From NCBI RefSeq assembly GCF_905171775.1, contig NC_053494.1, forward strand, positions 133,542,236 to 133,606,235: DNA of 64,000 nt, written 5' to 3'. This DNA is from Rana temporaria. Taxonomy: Eukaryota > Chordata > Amphibia > Anura > Ranidae. The notes below the pieces were generated by a model. It saw only the letters and a program-made list of their open reading frames with translations. It was not told the DNA's origin and searched no databases. Of the stretch, positions 34,301-44,545 are shown piece by piece (the first letter of the stretch is position 1; each line of letters starts with the position of its first letter). Made by a program: the position numbers and the translations under genes.

Positions 34301-34732
34301 CAGGTGGCTGCACCCAGCTGCAGCCGAGCAGGGGACCTAATGGAAGAGATGAGGATGTTCTTCCAAACCGAGCGACCCAGTACCACCACCAGCAGCAGCA
34401 GCAGCAGTCACCACCAGCGGCTGGCCCACATGGTGGCAGACTACATGGCGTCCGTCGGTGCTTCTGACAGTATGAGCACCGACGACCCCATGGAGTACTG
34501 GGTTGCCAGATTGGACACCTGCCGCGAGCTCGCTCAGTATGCGCTGGAGTTATTGTCTTGCCCCCCCTCCAGCGTACTATCTGAGCGGACATTCAGCGCG
34601 GCAGGTGGGGTGGTCACGGACAAGAGGACCCGTCTGTCCACAGAGTCCGTGGACAGACTCACATTCATAAAGATGAATGAGTCCTGGATCGGCGGTGACT
34701 TTCTGGCACCCGTCGTCGGTTCAGGGCGCTGA
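31382..34732 (+). CDS. hAT-superfamily transposase with BED zinc finger
   Basis: Intact 1116-codon ORF; the frame opens 48 codons earlier at 31238. I chose the ATG at 31382 because the protein then opens MSGIRGRGSRGRG and earlier codons look like untranslated T-rich leader. Order of parts: an RG-rich, then Ser/Pro and acidic N-terminal extension (about 1-290) with a short polyglutamine run (about 257-265); a BED finger (about 290-340, CRICKVRV and LNQHLRINHW giving C-C-H-H); the RNase H-like core with LTMDGWTS (aspartate about 505) and VVCDNGSNL (aspartate about 624); SVTRWNSTLHM, the RW-type motif (about 706); a run of acidic residues (about 820-836); and the C-terminal hAT dimerisation block (about 1035-1110, YALELLSCPPSSVLSERTFS). 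It should act in the nucleus, excising and inserting the surrounding element. Longer than usual (600-800 residues) and much GC-richer than its flanks. No break seen. Confidence 0.95.
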   Translation: MSGIRGRGSRGRGVTPSAGSLPARGTSRAPTSGRGSGARGVRLIREFFPSGSRPILPSQAQVVVDYMGHSSATESSVPTHSSTTITPLPVLPPPSPQESSILLFDSDSDRDLLGEAMHQADLQLCPDGQDLFEGMDEEDGIPAGSIPETSLQTGAAVLVQETAAPSQTQAWVRGQRSQARGSMSRGSLRPTHLSPWSDISGGEEGDPSWLPSDASAHYVSDDGEGRHPGETVRQVTTRETIVRVSTGDGSRRCQEEEQQQQQQQQAAPPVRTESQQVQVSVTPSDRRAVLKSPVWNFFTLVADNPTVAICRICKVRVKRGKCLARVGTTALNQHLRINHWALYEEMKRGGGSSATTTSEQGTAAPATSSSVSSRSCPPAPSSRGTGTGSQTSTSTAPSTSVSRTAVRRQASISDAFDRTTPFPPGDRRVRSLNGLLARVIAQHLLPFNIVDSNPFRQMLEQAQPQWRVPSRHFFARTGVPALHQHIVQNVTLSLDHAVSDRVHLTMDGWTSRHGQGRYISFTAHWVSLRGVGEGSSATDLVVPPRGVQGRTAGLPQATVSAAAEPPSKRPRSYSSVGHVRCQAVLQLVSLGDRRHTAEEVLKALQAQVQKWLTPRRLQPGMVVCDNGSNLLAALHAGSLTHVPCLAHVLNLVVQKFLRTYPGLSDIVAKARRIASHFRRSPTATASLSKLQRKYNLPLHRLIVDSVTRWNSTLHMLKRLWEQQRAVREYLMELGTQRASPQLPFIACAQWGQINQVCQVLSSFEQATKMVSSEQIGLNSVLPILFMLERTLDRLLEAGESALVEQEESAMLHRDQGQDQEEEEEEEEDDDEEEEEVVAGVVPESGPGQEGEPVLGAPIVRGLGMSEFDQQRLREEESHLINLASIEESQRAVLFPMAAHMLRCLRRDPRVKTIKTRDDFWMATLLDPRCKGKLEQFIPASRRQHRMEELQAAIVRRLEQATPRPPVVPPHLTQQVAAPSCSRAGDLMEEMRMFFQTERPSTTTSSSSSSHHQRLAHMVADYMASVGASDSMSTDDPMEYWVARLDTCRELAQYALELLSCPPSSVLSERTFSAAGGVVTDKRTRLSTESVDRLTFIKMNESWIGGDFLAPVVGSGR

Positions 34733-34783
34733 AGGGTCCCTTGCCATGCATTCCCTGATGAAGCCCCGGACCTGATGTATTTA

Positions 34784-35429
34784 CAGTGCTGAATATAACT
34801 ATTTCAACATCAGAGAAAATCAATGTTAATATTTGGTACAGTAGGCTTTCTTTGCAATTACAGCGGTCAAAAATTTCTTGTAGTTTTACACCAGCTTTGC
34901 ACACACTGGAGGAGGGATTTTGGCCCACTCCTCCACACAGATCTTCTCTACATCAGTCATGTTTCTGGGCTATCGCTGAGAAACACGGAGTTTGAGCTCC
35001 CTCCAAAGATTCTCTATTGGGTTTAGGTCTGGAGACTGGCTAGGCCACGCCAGAACCTTGATATGCTCCTTACAGAGCCAATCCTTGGTTATCCTGGCTG
35101 TGTGCTTTGGGTCATTCTCATGTTGGAAGACCCAGCCTCGACCCATCTTCAAAGCTCTAACTCAGGGAAGGAGGTTGTTGCCCAAAATCTTGCAATACAT
35201 GGCCCCGGTCATCCTCTCCTTAATACAGTGCAGTCACCCTGTCCCATGTGCAGAAAAACACCACCAAAGCATGATGCTACCACCCCCATGCTTCACATTA
35301 GGGATGGCGTTCTTGGCATGGTACTCATCATTATTCTTCCTCCGAACACGGTTAGTGAAATTATGATCAAAAAATTATATTATAGTCTCATCTGACCACA
35401 TGATTTTCTCCCATGACTCCTTTGGATCA
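34784..35429 (-). pseudogene. Tc1-like transposase fragment (second family)
   Basis: A TA at 34782-34783 precedes the end CAGTGCTGAATATAACTATT. On the minus strand 35152-34970 encodes FQHENDPKHT and SPDLNPIENLWRELK. The second catalytic aspartate position reads glutamate (HEND instead of the usual HDND or QDND). A first-domain remnant further right is in other frames. The copy is cut off at the start of the 145-bp minisatellite. It inserted only about 50 bp after the hAT transposase stop codon. Confidence 0.88.
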
Positions 35430-37465
35430 GTCAAGACAATTATGTCAGCAGTTATTTCACACCCTATATACTCTTATTAAGACTGCTGTACATCATGGCA
35501 ACTCCTGCCCATGTGATATGACTCTGTATCAACTACTACTGTTAATACTACTACTGCTGCTTCTGCTGCTGCTGCTGCCCAGTCAAGACACCTATGTCAG
35601 CAGTTATTTGACACTCTATATACTCCTATTCCTACTGCTGTTCATCATGGCACCTCCTGCCCATGTGATATGACTCTGTATCAACTACTACTGTTAATAC
35701 TACTGCTGCTGCTTCTGCTGCTGCTGCCCAGTCAAGACACCTATGTCAGCAGTTATTTGACACTCTATATACTCCTATTCCTACTGCTGTTCATGATGGC
35801 ACCTCCTGCCCATGTGATATGACTCTGTATCAACTACTACTGTTAATACTACTGCTGCTTCTGCTGCTGCTGCCCAGTCAAGACACCTATGTCAGCAGTT
35901 ATTTGACACTCTATATACTCCTATTCCTACTGCTGTTCATGATGGCACCTCCTGCCCATGTGATATGACTCTGTATCAACTACTACTGTTAATACTACTG
36001 CTGCTTCTGCTGCTGCTGCCCAGTCAAGACACCTATGTCAGCAGTTATTTGACACTCTATATACTCCTATTCCTACTGCTGTTCATCATGGCACCTCCTG
36101 CCCATGTGATATGACTCTGTATCAACTACTACTGTTAATACTACTGCTGCTGCTTCTGCTGCTGCTGCTGCCCAGTCAAGACACCTATGTCAGCAGTTAT
36201 TTGACACTCTATATACTCCTATTCCTACTGCTGTTCATGATGGCACCTCCTGCCCATGTGATATGACTCTGTATCAACTACTACTGTTAATACTACTGCT
36301 GCTTCTGCTGCTGCTGCCCAGTCAATACACCTATGTCAGCAGTTATTTGACACTCTATATACTCCTATTCCTACTGCTGTTCATGATGGCACCTCCTGCC
36401 CATGTGATATGACTCTGTATCAACTACTACTGTTAATACTACTGCTGCTTCTGCTGCTGCTGCCCAGTCAAGACACCTATGTCAGCAGTTATTTGACACT
36501 CTATATACTCCTATTCCTACTGCTGTTCATGATGGCACCTCCTACCCATGTGATATGACTCTGTATCAACTACTACTGTTAATACTACTGCTGCTTCTGC
36601 TGCTGCTGCCCAGTCAAGACACCTATGTCAGCAGTTATTTGACACTCTATATACTCCTATTCCTACTGCTGTTCATGATGGCACCTCCTGCCCATGTGAT
36701 ATGACTCTGTATCAACTACTACTGTTAATACTACTGCTGCTTCTGCTGCTGCTGCTGCCCAGTCAAGACACCTATGTCAGCAGTTATTTGACACTCTATA
36801 TACTCCTATTCCTACTGCTGTTCATCATGGCACCTCCTGCCCATGTGATATGACTCTGTATCAACTACTACTGTTAATACTGCTACTGCTGCTTCTGCTG
36901 CCCAGTCAAGACACCTATGTCAGCAGTTATTTCACACCCTATATACTCTTATTAAGACTGCTGTACATCATGGCACCTCCTGCCCATGTGATATGACTCT
37001 GTATCAACTACTACTGTTAATACTACTACTGCTGCTTCTGCTGCCCAGTCAAGACACCTATGTCAGCAGTTATTTCACACCCTATATACTCTTATTAAGA
37101 CTGCTGTACATCATGGCACCTCCTGCCCATGTGATATGACTCTGTATCAACTACTACTGTTAATACTACTACTGCTGCTTCTGCTGCCCAGTCAAGACAC
37201 CTATGTCAGCAGTTATTTCACACCCTATATACTCTTATTAAGACTGCTGTACATCATGGCACCTCCTGCCCATGTGATATGACTCTGTATCAACTACTAC
37301 TGTTAATACTACTACTGCTGCTTCTGCTGCCCAGTCAAGACACCTATGTCAGCAGTTATTTCACACCCTATATACTCTTATTAAGACTGCTGTTCATCAT
37401 GGCACCTCTTGCCCGAGTGATTTGACACTGTATTGTCAATGTCTACTACTACTATTACAGCTCAG
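35428..37465. repeat. 145-bp minisatellite, about 14 units
   Basis: Units begin CAGTCAAGACACCTATGTCA (for example 35729 and 35875, spacing 146) and contain CACTCTATATACTCCTATTC, CCCATGTGATATGACTCTG and a variable CTG/CTT tract. Units near 35430 and 36900-37400 carry a variant (TTTCACACCCTATATACTC). Unit length varies by the number of CTG triplets, so no frame stays open. It lies between the Tc1 fragment and the unknown AT-rich segment of the giant hAT. Confidence 0.95.
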
Positions 37466-39210
37466 TCAAGACACCTGTGTCCCAATTTTTTGGTACACTA
37501 TTGACTATTATGACCACTACTAATGCTGTAAAGTATTCCCCAAGTGTTTTTATGCTATGTATTACTATTACCACTACTGCTTGTAAATCGTGCCTGTGTG
37601 ATACTTAGTGGGAATGCTTTAATAAGCATTCCTAGTATGGATACCCGTAAATGTATTAATCTTAATTAGTGTGAATGCTTTAATAAACATTTCCAGTATT
37701 GATATCCGTAAATTTAGTAATCTTATTATTCCTTACGTTTTTTGGTTCAGCGTAACTTCGGCATACTTTCAGCTATTGAGACCATTCAACTGTAAAAATG
37801 TTCGTCTCTTTCAGCAAATGATGGGACTTGTTCAAGTTTTTTCCTACTTTTTACACTTTTATAAATTTTTAGCTTTTAAGACCCTTTTTTTAACATTGAA
37901 GTCAATGAGAACATCCTTTTCCCCTTTGAATTCACATGCCATGCCAAAAGTTTCAGCTACTTCATACTTTCACTTACAGACACTGAAAAAACTGTAAAGC
38001 GGTCACAAAATATTTAGCTATCCGGCTATGACTTTTCAGATAGTTAGCGTTTACAATTTTTTGGTGAAAACGCAATTTACGTTTTGCGAATTTTTCAAAA
38101 AAATGCGATAGGTTATAATGTAATCCTATGGAGGGGATTTAGAGTCTGTCATGTGACCTTAACATTCTAGATCTTTGTAATTAAAAATATCTTTACAAAA
38201 AGGGGAAACAAATTGGTCTCACGCCCACAAGATCTACTTTTCATACACAATTTTTAGATCAAAACGTAGCTATGCTTGTCTGGTTTATGGCAATGTGATC
38301 AAGTCTGCGATACGTATTTTAGTTTTAGTTATTGGAGCAACAGCCAGAAATTATGTCTCATAGACTCTCATGTTAAATTATCTAAAAAATGTTGCTGCAG
38401 AACTCACAAAGACGCTCTTTTCTAAATCGCAGACATGGCCACATTTTTAAGTTTATCTACATAAATTTCATATCGATGCGTTTACAAGGGCCGTGTATTT
38501 CAAACGGTGTAGTCGTTGTATCAATTGCATGTACGTTTGAGGATTTATTAAGCTTTGTTTGGAGGCTTAAATCATGTATTAGATCTGTGAATTAAAAGCG
38601 TTTGTAATGTTATTTCTTTCTATAAATCACTTTCCTGACCTCAGTGCAATATTCCTCCTCACTGACCTGGGGAGGAGGGGAAACCTATTGAGGGGGGAGG
38701 GGCGACCAGGAAGTCAGCATACGCTATACTTTGCAGATAGAGAAAGAAGCTGTGTGTCCTAAAGATAGTGTAGTGGTTATGGTGAATGTCTTTGGCAAGG
38801 GGCTCACCAATTAAGCTATTCAGCATTCCCACTCGCATTTTCCTCAGGAAATGCATTGTCTAGTTATATTATATTTTAATACTCCTGCTGCTGCCTCCAT
38901 GCTGAGTAAAGCTTCATGACCTCTCTGGCACAGCGGATCCACCAACAGCCTCCGCTACAAGCTACCAGACCGGATCTAAACAGCAAGTGTAACTATAACA
39001 ATGAACCTTATGTTAAACACTGTTTTGCGGCATTTATACTGCAACCATTGGGCTGTCTGCAAGAGCTCATCTGCATTCTCTCTCTTTCTTGCTCTCCCTC
39101 TCTCTCTCTTTGTATATATATATATATTGTTGCTTTTGTTATGTTCATTTTTCAACTGTTTATTTTGTGTTCGTCGTGTCTGTGTCGTGTGCTTTAGTTT
39201 GTCCTAGGTT
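37466..39210. other. Unassigned segment inside the giant hAT
   Basis: No recognised protein domain. A direct duplication of about 61 bp (GAATGCTTTAATAA then ATCCGTAAAT) lies at 37609-37733. Small ORFs at 37671-37997 and 38389-38595 match nothing I know. A short TATATA tract lies at about 39113-39126. It could be 3' untranslated sequence of the transposase gene or an uncharacterised insertion. Confidence 0.35.
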
Positions 39211-39217
39211 ACTGTTA

Positions 39218-39223
39218 AATAAA
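39218..39223 (+). terminator. Candidate poly(A) signal, plus strand
   Basis: AATAAA in GTTAAATAAAATAATAG. No AATAAA was seen between the transposase stop codon and the Tc1 fragment that follows it, so this may serve the plus-strand gene, although 4.5 kb away. Weak evidence. Confidence 0.25.
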
Positions 39224-39357
39224 ATAATAGTATAAAATGTTTTTGCTTATTATGAAGTTAAATGTGTTGATGTTGATTTGTTTGATGTTAAGTTAGATGT
39301 GTTGAAAAACCTACAAATCTATCTCAAAAAGAAATGAAACATTTCCAAAAAATAATA

Positions 39358-39363
39358 TTTATT
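39358..39363 (-). terminator. Poly(A) signal of the SANT/Myb-like gene
   Basis: AATAAA on the minus strand, 16 nt after the stop codon of the last exon, giving a very short 3' untranslated region. Confidence 0.55.
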
Positions 39364-39378
39364 AATAAAAACATAATT

Positions 39379-39554
39379 TCAGATATAACTCTGATTGAGC
39401 TTCTGAAGGCGCTCCAGCTTCTCAATATTTTTTAATTGCTGCTGCTCCAGCAGCACATTTTGCTGAATAAGATAGCGGATCTGGCGCTGATTTGCCTGGA
39501 TCCTCTGGTGGGTTGTCTTTATCAGCGCGGTCTGCCTCCTCATCTTTCCTGATA
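39379..39554 (-). CDS. SANT/Myb-like transposon protein, exon 4 (coiled coil, stop)
   Basis: The acceptor TATCCTAACAG precedes 39554. The 176 nt continue the phase-1 junction from exon 3 and end with TGA at 39381-39379. They encode 57 full residues after the split valine codon. The content is glutamine/leucine-rich with heptad spacing (IRYLIQQNVLLEQQQLKNIE), a predicted coiled coil for self-association or partner binding. No stop or frameshift. Too short to show as an ORF with its own start, but the phase match and open frame support it. Confidence 0.8.
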
Positions 39555-39680
39555 CTGTTAGGATATAATAAAAAAAAAAATTGGATTTAAAATAACGTTA
39601 CCAAATAAATAAAATTTTTTTTTTGCTTATTAATCAATCATTATCATGTGTATACACTTGTTATGTGTCTAACACATCCC

Positions 39681-41212
39681 GGGAGTGCAGAATTATTAGG
39701 CAAATGAGTATTTGGACCACATCATCCTCTTTATGCATGTTGTCTTACTCCAAGTTGTATAGGCTCGAAAGCCTACTACAGATTAGGCATATTAGGTAAT
39801 GTACAACTCTGTAATGAGAAGGTGTGTGGTCTAATGACATCAACACTCTATATCAGGTGTGCATAATTATTAGTCAATTTCCTTTTCTTTGTCAAAATGG
39901 GCCAAAAGAAGGATTTGACAGACTCTGAAAAGTCCAAAATAGAGAGATATCTAGCAGAGGGATGCAGCACTCTTAAAGTTGCAAAGCTTCTGAAGCGTGA
40001 TCATCAAACAAAAGAAGCGTGTGGAAAAACAAAGGTGCAAAATAACTGCCCATGAACTGAGAAAAGTTAAGCGTGCAGCTGCCAAGATGCCACTTGCCAC
40101 AAGATTGGCCATATTTCAGAGCTGCAACATCACTGGGGTGCCCAAAAGCACAAGGTGTGCAATACCCAGAGACATGGCCAAGGTAAGAAAGGCTGAAAGA
40201 CGATGACCACTGAACAAGACACACAAGCTGCAACGTCAAGACTGTGCCAATAAATATCTCAAGAAAGATTTTTCTAAGGTTTTATGGACTGCTGAAATGA
40301 GAGTGAGTCTTGATGGGCCAGATGGAAGAGCCCGTGGCTGGATTGGTAAAGTGCAAGGAGCTCCAGTCCGACTCAGACGCCAGCAAGGTGGTGGTGGAGT
40401 ACTGGTTTGGGGTGGTATCATCAAAGATGAGCTTGTGGGGCCTTTTCGGATTGAGGATGGAGTCAAGCTGAACTCCCAGTCCTACTGCCAGATTATGGAA
40501 GAGACCTTCTTCAAGCAGTGGTACAGGAAAAAGTCACCATCCTTCAAGAAAAACATGATTTTCATGCAGGACAATGCTCCATCACACGTGTCAAAGTACT
40601 CCACAGCGTGGCTGGCAAGAAAGGGTATTAAATAAAAAAAAGTAATGACATGGCCTCCTTGTTCACCTGATCTGAACCCCATTGAGAACCTGTGGTCCAT
40701 CATCAAATGTGGGATTTACAAGGAGGGAAAACAGTACACCTCTCTGAACAGTGTCTGGGAGGCTGTGGTTGCTGCTGCACGCAATGTTGATGGTGAACAG
40801 ATCAAAACACTGACAGAATCCATGGATGTCAGGCTTTCGAGTGTCCTTGCAAATAAAGGTGGCTATATTGGTCACTGATTTGTTTTTGTTTTGTTTTTAA
40901 ATGTCAGAAATGTGTATTTGTGAATGTTGAGATGTTATATTGGTTTCACTGTTAAAAATAAATCATTGAAAAGGGTATCTATTTATTTTTTGGTTAAGTT
41001 GCCTAATAATTCTGCACAGTAATAGTAGTCACCTGCACACACAGATATCCCCCGAAAATAACTAACACTAAAAACAAACTAAAAACTACTTCCAAAAAAA
41101 TTCAGCTTTGATATTAATGAGTTTTTGGGGTTCATTGAGAACATGGTTGTTGTTCAATAATAAAATGAATCCTCAAAAAATACAACTTGCCTAATAATTA
41201 TGCACTACCTGT
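39681..41212 (+). mobile_element. Tc1/mariner-type transposon in intron 3 of the SANT/Myb-like gene
   Basis: The left end GTGCAGAATTATTAGGCAA and the right end TTGCCTAATAATTATGCAC are inverted. A second internal copy of the right-end motif lies at about 41001-41019. The element sits wholly between exons 4 and 3 of the minus-strand gene. The transposase inside is broken. Confidence 0.9.
39897..40878 (+). pseudogene. Tc1/mariner transposase, broken
   Basis: Starts MGQKKDLTDSEKSK at 39897, then shifts frame near 39990-40010 where a short deletion is likely. In the second frame a TGA at 40204 and a TAA at 40633 interrupt it. LWTAEMRVSLDGPDG marks the first catalytic block, but the usual aspartate of the T-D-E motif reads alanine. 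FMQDNAPSH (second aspartate) and SPDLNPIENLWSIIK (third acidic residue) survive, and the end is GGYIGH. Inactive. Confidence 0.92.
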
Positions 41213-41334
41213 ATACTTCTAGCATCAATACCATATTATGGTTCTACAATCTGACAGGTGCGCTTTATATGTTGTCCATTTTTATATCTACATTTTGTTG
41301 TTGAAATGTTATTAATCATTGTGCACATATTTAC

Positions 41335-41583
41335 CTTCCTGAGCGAGGCTCACAGGACCGCTCTCTTCCTCCTGCTCTTCCGCTTGAGAAGTTGGGGTGG
41401 TGGGGGGGGGAATCTCCTCAGCTTGCTCCTCAGCAGGAGCTGGGGTTGGGGAGTGGGAGGGCCCTGGCTGCTCCTCTTCATCCATCTCCTCCTCTGCCGC
41501 ATCCTCCTCTGCCGCATCCTCCTCCTCCTCCTCATCGGCCTGGCGCCTTCTGCGCTTGGCGCGGATAACTGGCATTGGAGCTT
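41335..41583 (-). CDS. SANT/Myb-like transposon protein, exon 3 (basic patch and acidic region)
   Basis: The acceptor GTGTTATTATAG precedes 41583 and the donor GTAAAT starts at 41334. The 249 nt run phase 1 to phase 1. They encode EAPMPVIRAKRRRRQ, a likely nuclear localisation signal, then a glutamate-rich repeat (EEEEEDAAEEDAAEEE). A proline/serine/glutamate-rich linker (PGPSHSPTPAPAEEQ) ends at SLAQE. The low-complexity acidic composition is compatible with an activation or histone-like contact role, but function is not shown. Confidence 0.82.
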
Positions 41584-41879
41584 CTATAATAACACAATGT
41601 TCATATATTATAAAAATGTTTTCTAATGACGTATGCAAATTCTGTGTACTCTGCTGTATTGTATATGAATACAAATTGATTTATATAGACAGTTAACCAA
41701 TGGGACAATGTTATATTAAAGGGTCTTGTGGGCACTACAGGGGACTGAGCGTGAGCTGGGATGCAACCATGTTAAAATGAGCTGTTTTTGTCTACTTTGT
41801 TTTGTTCAGACCATCTCATGTTAAAAAAAGGGCCTGATGGAGCACACGGGATTACTATAACAACCCCACTCCTAACACA

Positions 41880-42298
41880 GGAATTTAGTGGTAATCTATA
41901 TATATAAAACTCAACGTGTGTGTGTGCATAAATGTATGTATGTATGTATGTATGTATGTATGTATGTTCCAGCATCACGTACAAACGGCTAAAGATATTT
42001 ATATGAAACTTGGCACACAGGTTACTTATATGTCAGCCACAAACATAGGATAGGTGGTTTAAACCTTACCCACCCCCACTTGCCATGGTCGGGGTTTTTC
42101 TTTAAAGTCCCATGCAAAGCAATGGGAAAATTATGTTCCCACATAACTTCTGTGTTCCTGTCTGCTGCCCCATGTCTTTTTTCAACAGTACTATGAATAC
42201 CTTGGCCGGTGGTGATATATGTTAGCACAACATGGCATCTTGGTTAACAACATCTGACCTTACATGAATTACATATGACCTTACATAACTGTCACCAA
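41880..42298. other. Intron 2 sequence with (ATGT)n microsatellite
   Basis: An ATGT tetranucleotide run at about 41931-41966, followed by TTCCAGCATCACGTACAAACGG and AAACTTGGCACACAGGTTA, a phrase typical of a dispersed repeat that I cannot classify. No exon seen. Confidence 0.4.
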
Positions 42299-42597
42299 AG
42301 GAGCTGCGGTGGCTCCACGCGATTGCCACTGCACTGACAACTGATTCACCTCTGCAGCTAGGGGTTCGGATCCCGCTCTCGGCTACCTGTGAATTGAGTT
42401 TGGTGGTCTCAGCCCCGCCACTGGTGGGTGTGCTATGCGAGGTTGGGTTGGGAGGACCCCCTCACACCCGCCATTGCCAACCGGGGCATGGAGAAAGGTG
42501 GCAGATTGCCTCTGGGGGAGGCCTCCCAACTCCTGCAGGCCGGCTCCTCTCTCTTTCGAGTTCACGCACAAAATACACTTTTTTAAAAAAAAACATA
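42299..42597 (+). mobile_element. tRNA-derived SINE
   Basis: Opens with GGAGCTGCGGTGGCTCC, carries a box-B-like GGTTCGGATCCC at about 42363-42374 with an A-box-like segment upstream, and ends in an A-rich tail near 42582-42593. It is inserted 19 bp from the donor site of exon 2 without touching it. Family not identified. Confidence 0.5.
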
Positions 42598-42616
42598 ACT
42601 GTCAACAATAACTTAC

Positions 42617-42797
42617 CTGGATGATATTTAGCCCGAAGACGTCTGACATTACCCATTTGGCGCCTCTTGAGGTCAGACCACTTCTTAACAATGGCCTTGT
42701 GGTCATGTTGGCCGCCAAAGTCAGCGATTAGGGCGCTGACCACAGCCCTTTTCTGTGGCTGCCGCCGCAGGTCATCGTATCCTGTTTCCAGGAACTT
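42617..42797 (-). CDS. SANT/Myb-like transposon protein, exon 2 (DNA-binding domain)
   Basis: The acceptor TTCATCTTGCAG precedes 42797 and the donor GTAAGT starts at 42616. The 181 nt run from phase 0 to phase 1. The translation KFLETGYDDLRRQPQ, then VVSALIADFGGQHDHKAIVK and KWSDLKRRQMGNVRRLRAKY, has the tryptophan and basic spacing of helices 2 and 3 of an SANT/Myb (Trihelix/MADF-like) domain, the type also found in the second protein of PIF/Harbinger elements. It completes the helix begun in exon 1 (FTKSEEKLLIC). Likely a DNA-binding partner protein; the target is unknown. Confidence 0.85.
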
Positions 42798-43486
42798 CTG
42801 CAAGATGAAGAACAAAGTATATTGTAATACTTCTGTTGACAGCCTTATGGATATATGACGTAAATGTATGCTATTCAACAATTGGAAGCATTCTCGCCTT
42901 ATTAATCAATGACAGGGGTAACATGAAAGATTTTATATCCTGCCATTTCGGTCGCCACCTTTTTTGCATAAATATAGCAGCCATTATCATTTGCATAATT
43001 ATGAATATATTATTAACAACACAGGATACACGTATAGGGGAGATATGCGTTGCTAACTCTTTTCCCTGTCAGGAGCCTAACGCCCCGGGGGGTCAGAGAC
43101 GGGACCTTTTTCGGAGGACCACTGACGTATGTACCAGTCGCAGTTTTTTGTGATGTCACTCTTTAGGTGTGTGCACATTTTTCACTGCATCCGGGTGGAG
43201 TTTTTGGGTTGTGTTTTGCACGCCACAGGCTTTTCAACAGGAAAAAAACAGCTGGAGGCAGAATGGTTGCAAAACACTACGTGTTTGTTACTTAACTCTG
43301 GGTTTCAAGACCAGTCCACCTCCAGCTGTTGCAAAACTACTACTCCCATCAGCCACGGTCTGTCAGTGCATGCTAAGAATTTTACTTTTGCTGCATTTAG
43401 GGTGCCACAGTTTAGAGACCCGTGCATAAAGGCCTGAAAAATGGGGGCCTGCAGAACTTACAATACTAGAAGTGCCAGCATTCCCA

Positions 43487-43699
43487 GGCATGCTGGAAGT
43501 TGTAGTTCTGCAACATCTAAAGGGCAATATGTATTCGAACGTCCTTGGGCCTTGAGGACACTGAAGTCAGGACGTTCGCATACGTCCTATGTCCAAAAAA
43601 ATTTTAAATTCATTATGCTAAATAACAAGGAAAAGTGCCTAAATACACATTTGCCAACCAGGGTGTCTGCAGCTGTCCAGGCATGCTGGGACTTGTAGT
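43487..43699 (-). promoter_or_regulatory. ZNF143/THAP11-like motifs (first duplicate)
   Basis: On the minus strand, ACTACAAGTCCCAGCATGCC (43699-43680) and ACTACAACTTCCAGCATGCC (43506-43487) closely match the ACTACAATTCCCAGCATGC-type site bound by ZNF143/THAP11 in vertebrates. Such motifs are also spread by repeats, so function is an inference. Confidence 0.4.
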
Positions 43700-43923
43700 T
43701 TTGTAAAAGCAGGAGACACATTTTTTGTGAAATACTAATATATGATCATATATACTAACTTTTAAACTAGACTTAAATGCTGGGCTGGGCTGGGACTTGT
43801 AGTTTTGTAAAAGCAGGAGACACATTTTTGGTTAAATACTAATATCTGATCATATATACTAACTTTTAAACTAGACTTAAATGCAGTTGAAGATGATGAA
43901 ATAACAGTGGTCAAAATACTTAC

Positions 43924-43971
43924 ACAAATCAGCAACTTTTCCTCAGACTTAGTGAAATTGCTTCCAACCAT
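43924..43971 (-). CDS. SANT/Myb-like protein, alternative exon 1a
   Basis: The ATG at 43971 gives MVGSNFTKSEEKLLIC, followed by the donor GTAAGTATT from 43923. Phase 0 fits exon 2. It differs from exon 1b by T versus S at residue 7. It is the left copy of the duplicated segment and lacks the NRF1-type site found upstream of copy 1b, so it may be the less-used or silent copy. Confidence 0.65.
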
Positions 43972-44545
43972 GTTGCTGTGTGATTGCGCTGCGATCATAA
44001 GTTGGAAACTGGCAAGGCTCCAGGAAATGGTCGCGTGTTGTTCGCGTGTTGATTGCGCTGCTTGGACCGAGATGGGTCCATATGGCTTCGGCTGTATGGA
44101 CCACAGTAACTCTTTTCCCTGTCAGGAGCCTAGGAGCCTAACGCCCCGGGGGGTCAGAGACGGGACCTTTTCGGAGGACCACTGACGTATGCAACCGTCG
44201 CAGTTTTTTGTGATGTCACTCTTTAGGTGTGTGCAAATTTTTCCTTGCACCGGGTGGAGTTTTTGGGTTGTGTTTTGCACGCCACAGGCTTTTCAACAGA
44301 AAATAACCAGCTGGAGGCAGAATGGTTGCAAAACACTACGGGTTTGTTACCTAACTCTGGGTTTCAAGACCAGTCCACCTCCAGCTGTTGCAAAACTACT
44401 ACTCCCATCAGCCACGGTCTTTCAGTGCATGCTAAGAATTTTACTTTTGCTGCATCTAGGGTGCCACAGTTTAGAGACCCGTGCATAAAGGCCTGAAAAA
44501 TGTGGGCCTGCAGAACTTACAATACTAGAAGTGCCAGCATTCCCA

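Noticed and set aside
31382..34732. Domesticated host ZBED gene rather than a transposon gene
   Set aside because: The gene sits inside matching hAT ends with a perfect target duplication and a transposon-type terminal promoter, so it is better read as the element's own transposase.
35413..35673. Leucine-rich ORF through the minisatellite
   Set aside because: Unit length is not a multiple of three and stops appear in the next units; no selection for an open frame.
39897..40878. Active mariner-type transposase
   Set aside because: A frameshift, two in-frame stops and loss of the first catalytic aspartate make it a pseudogene.
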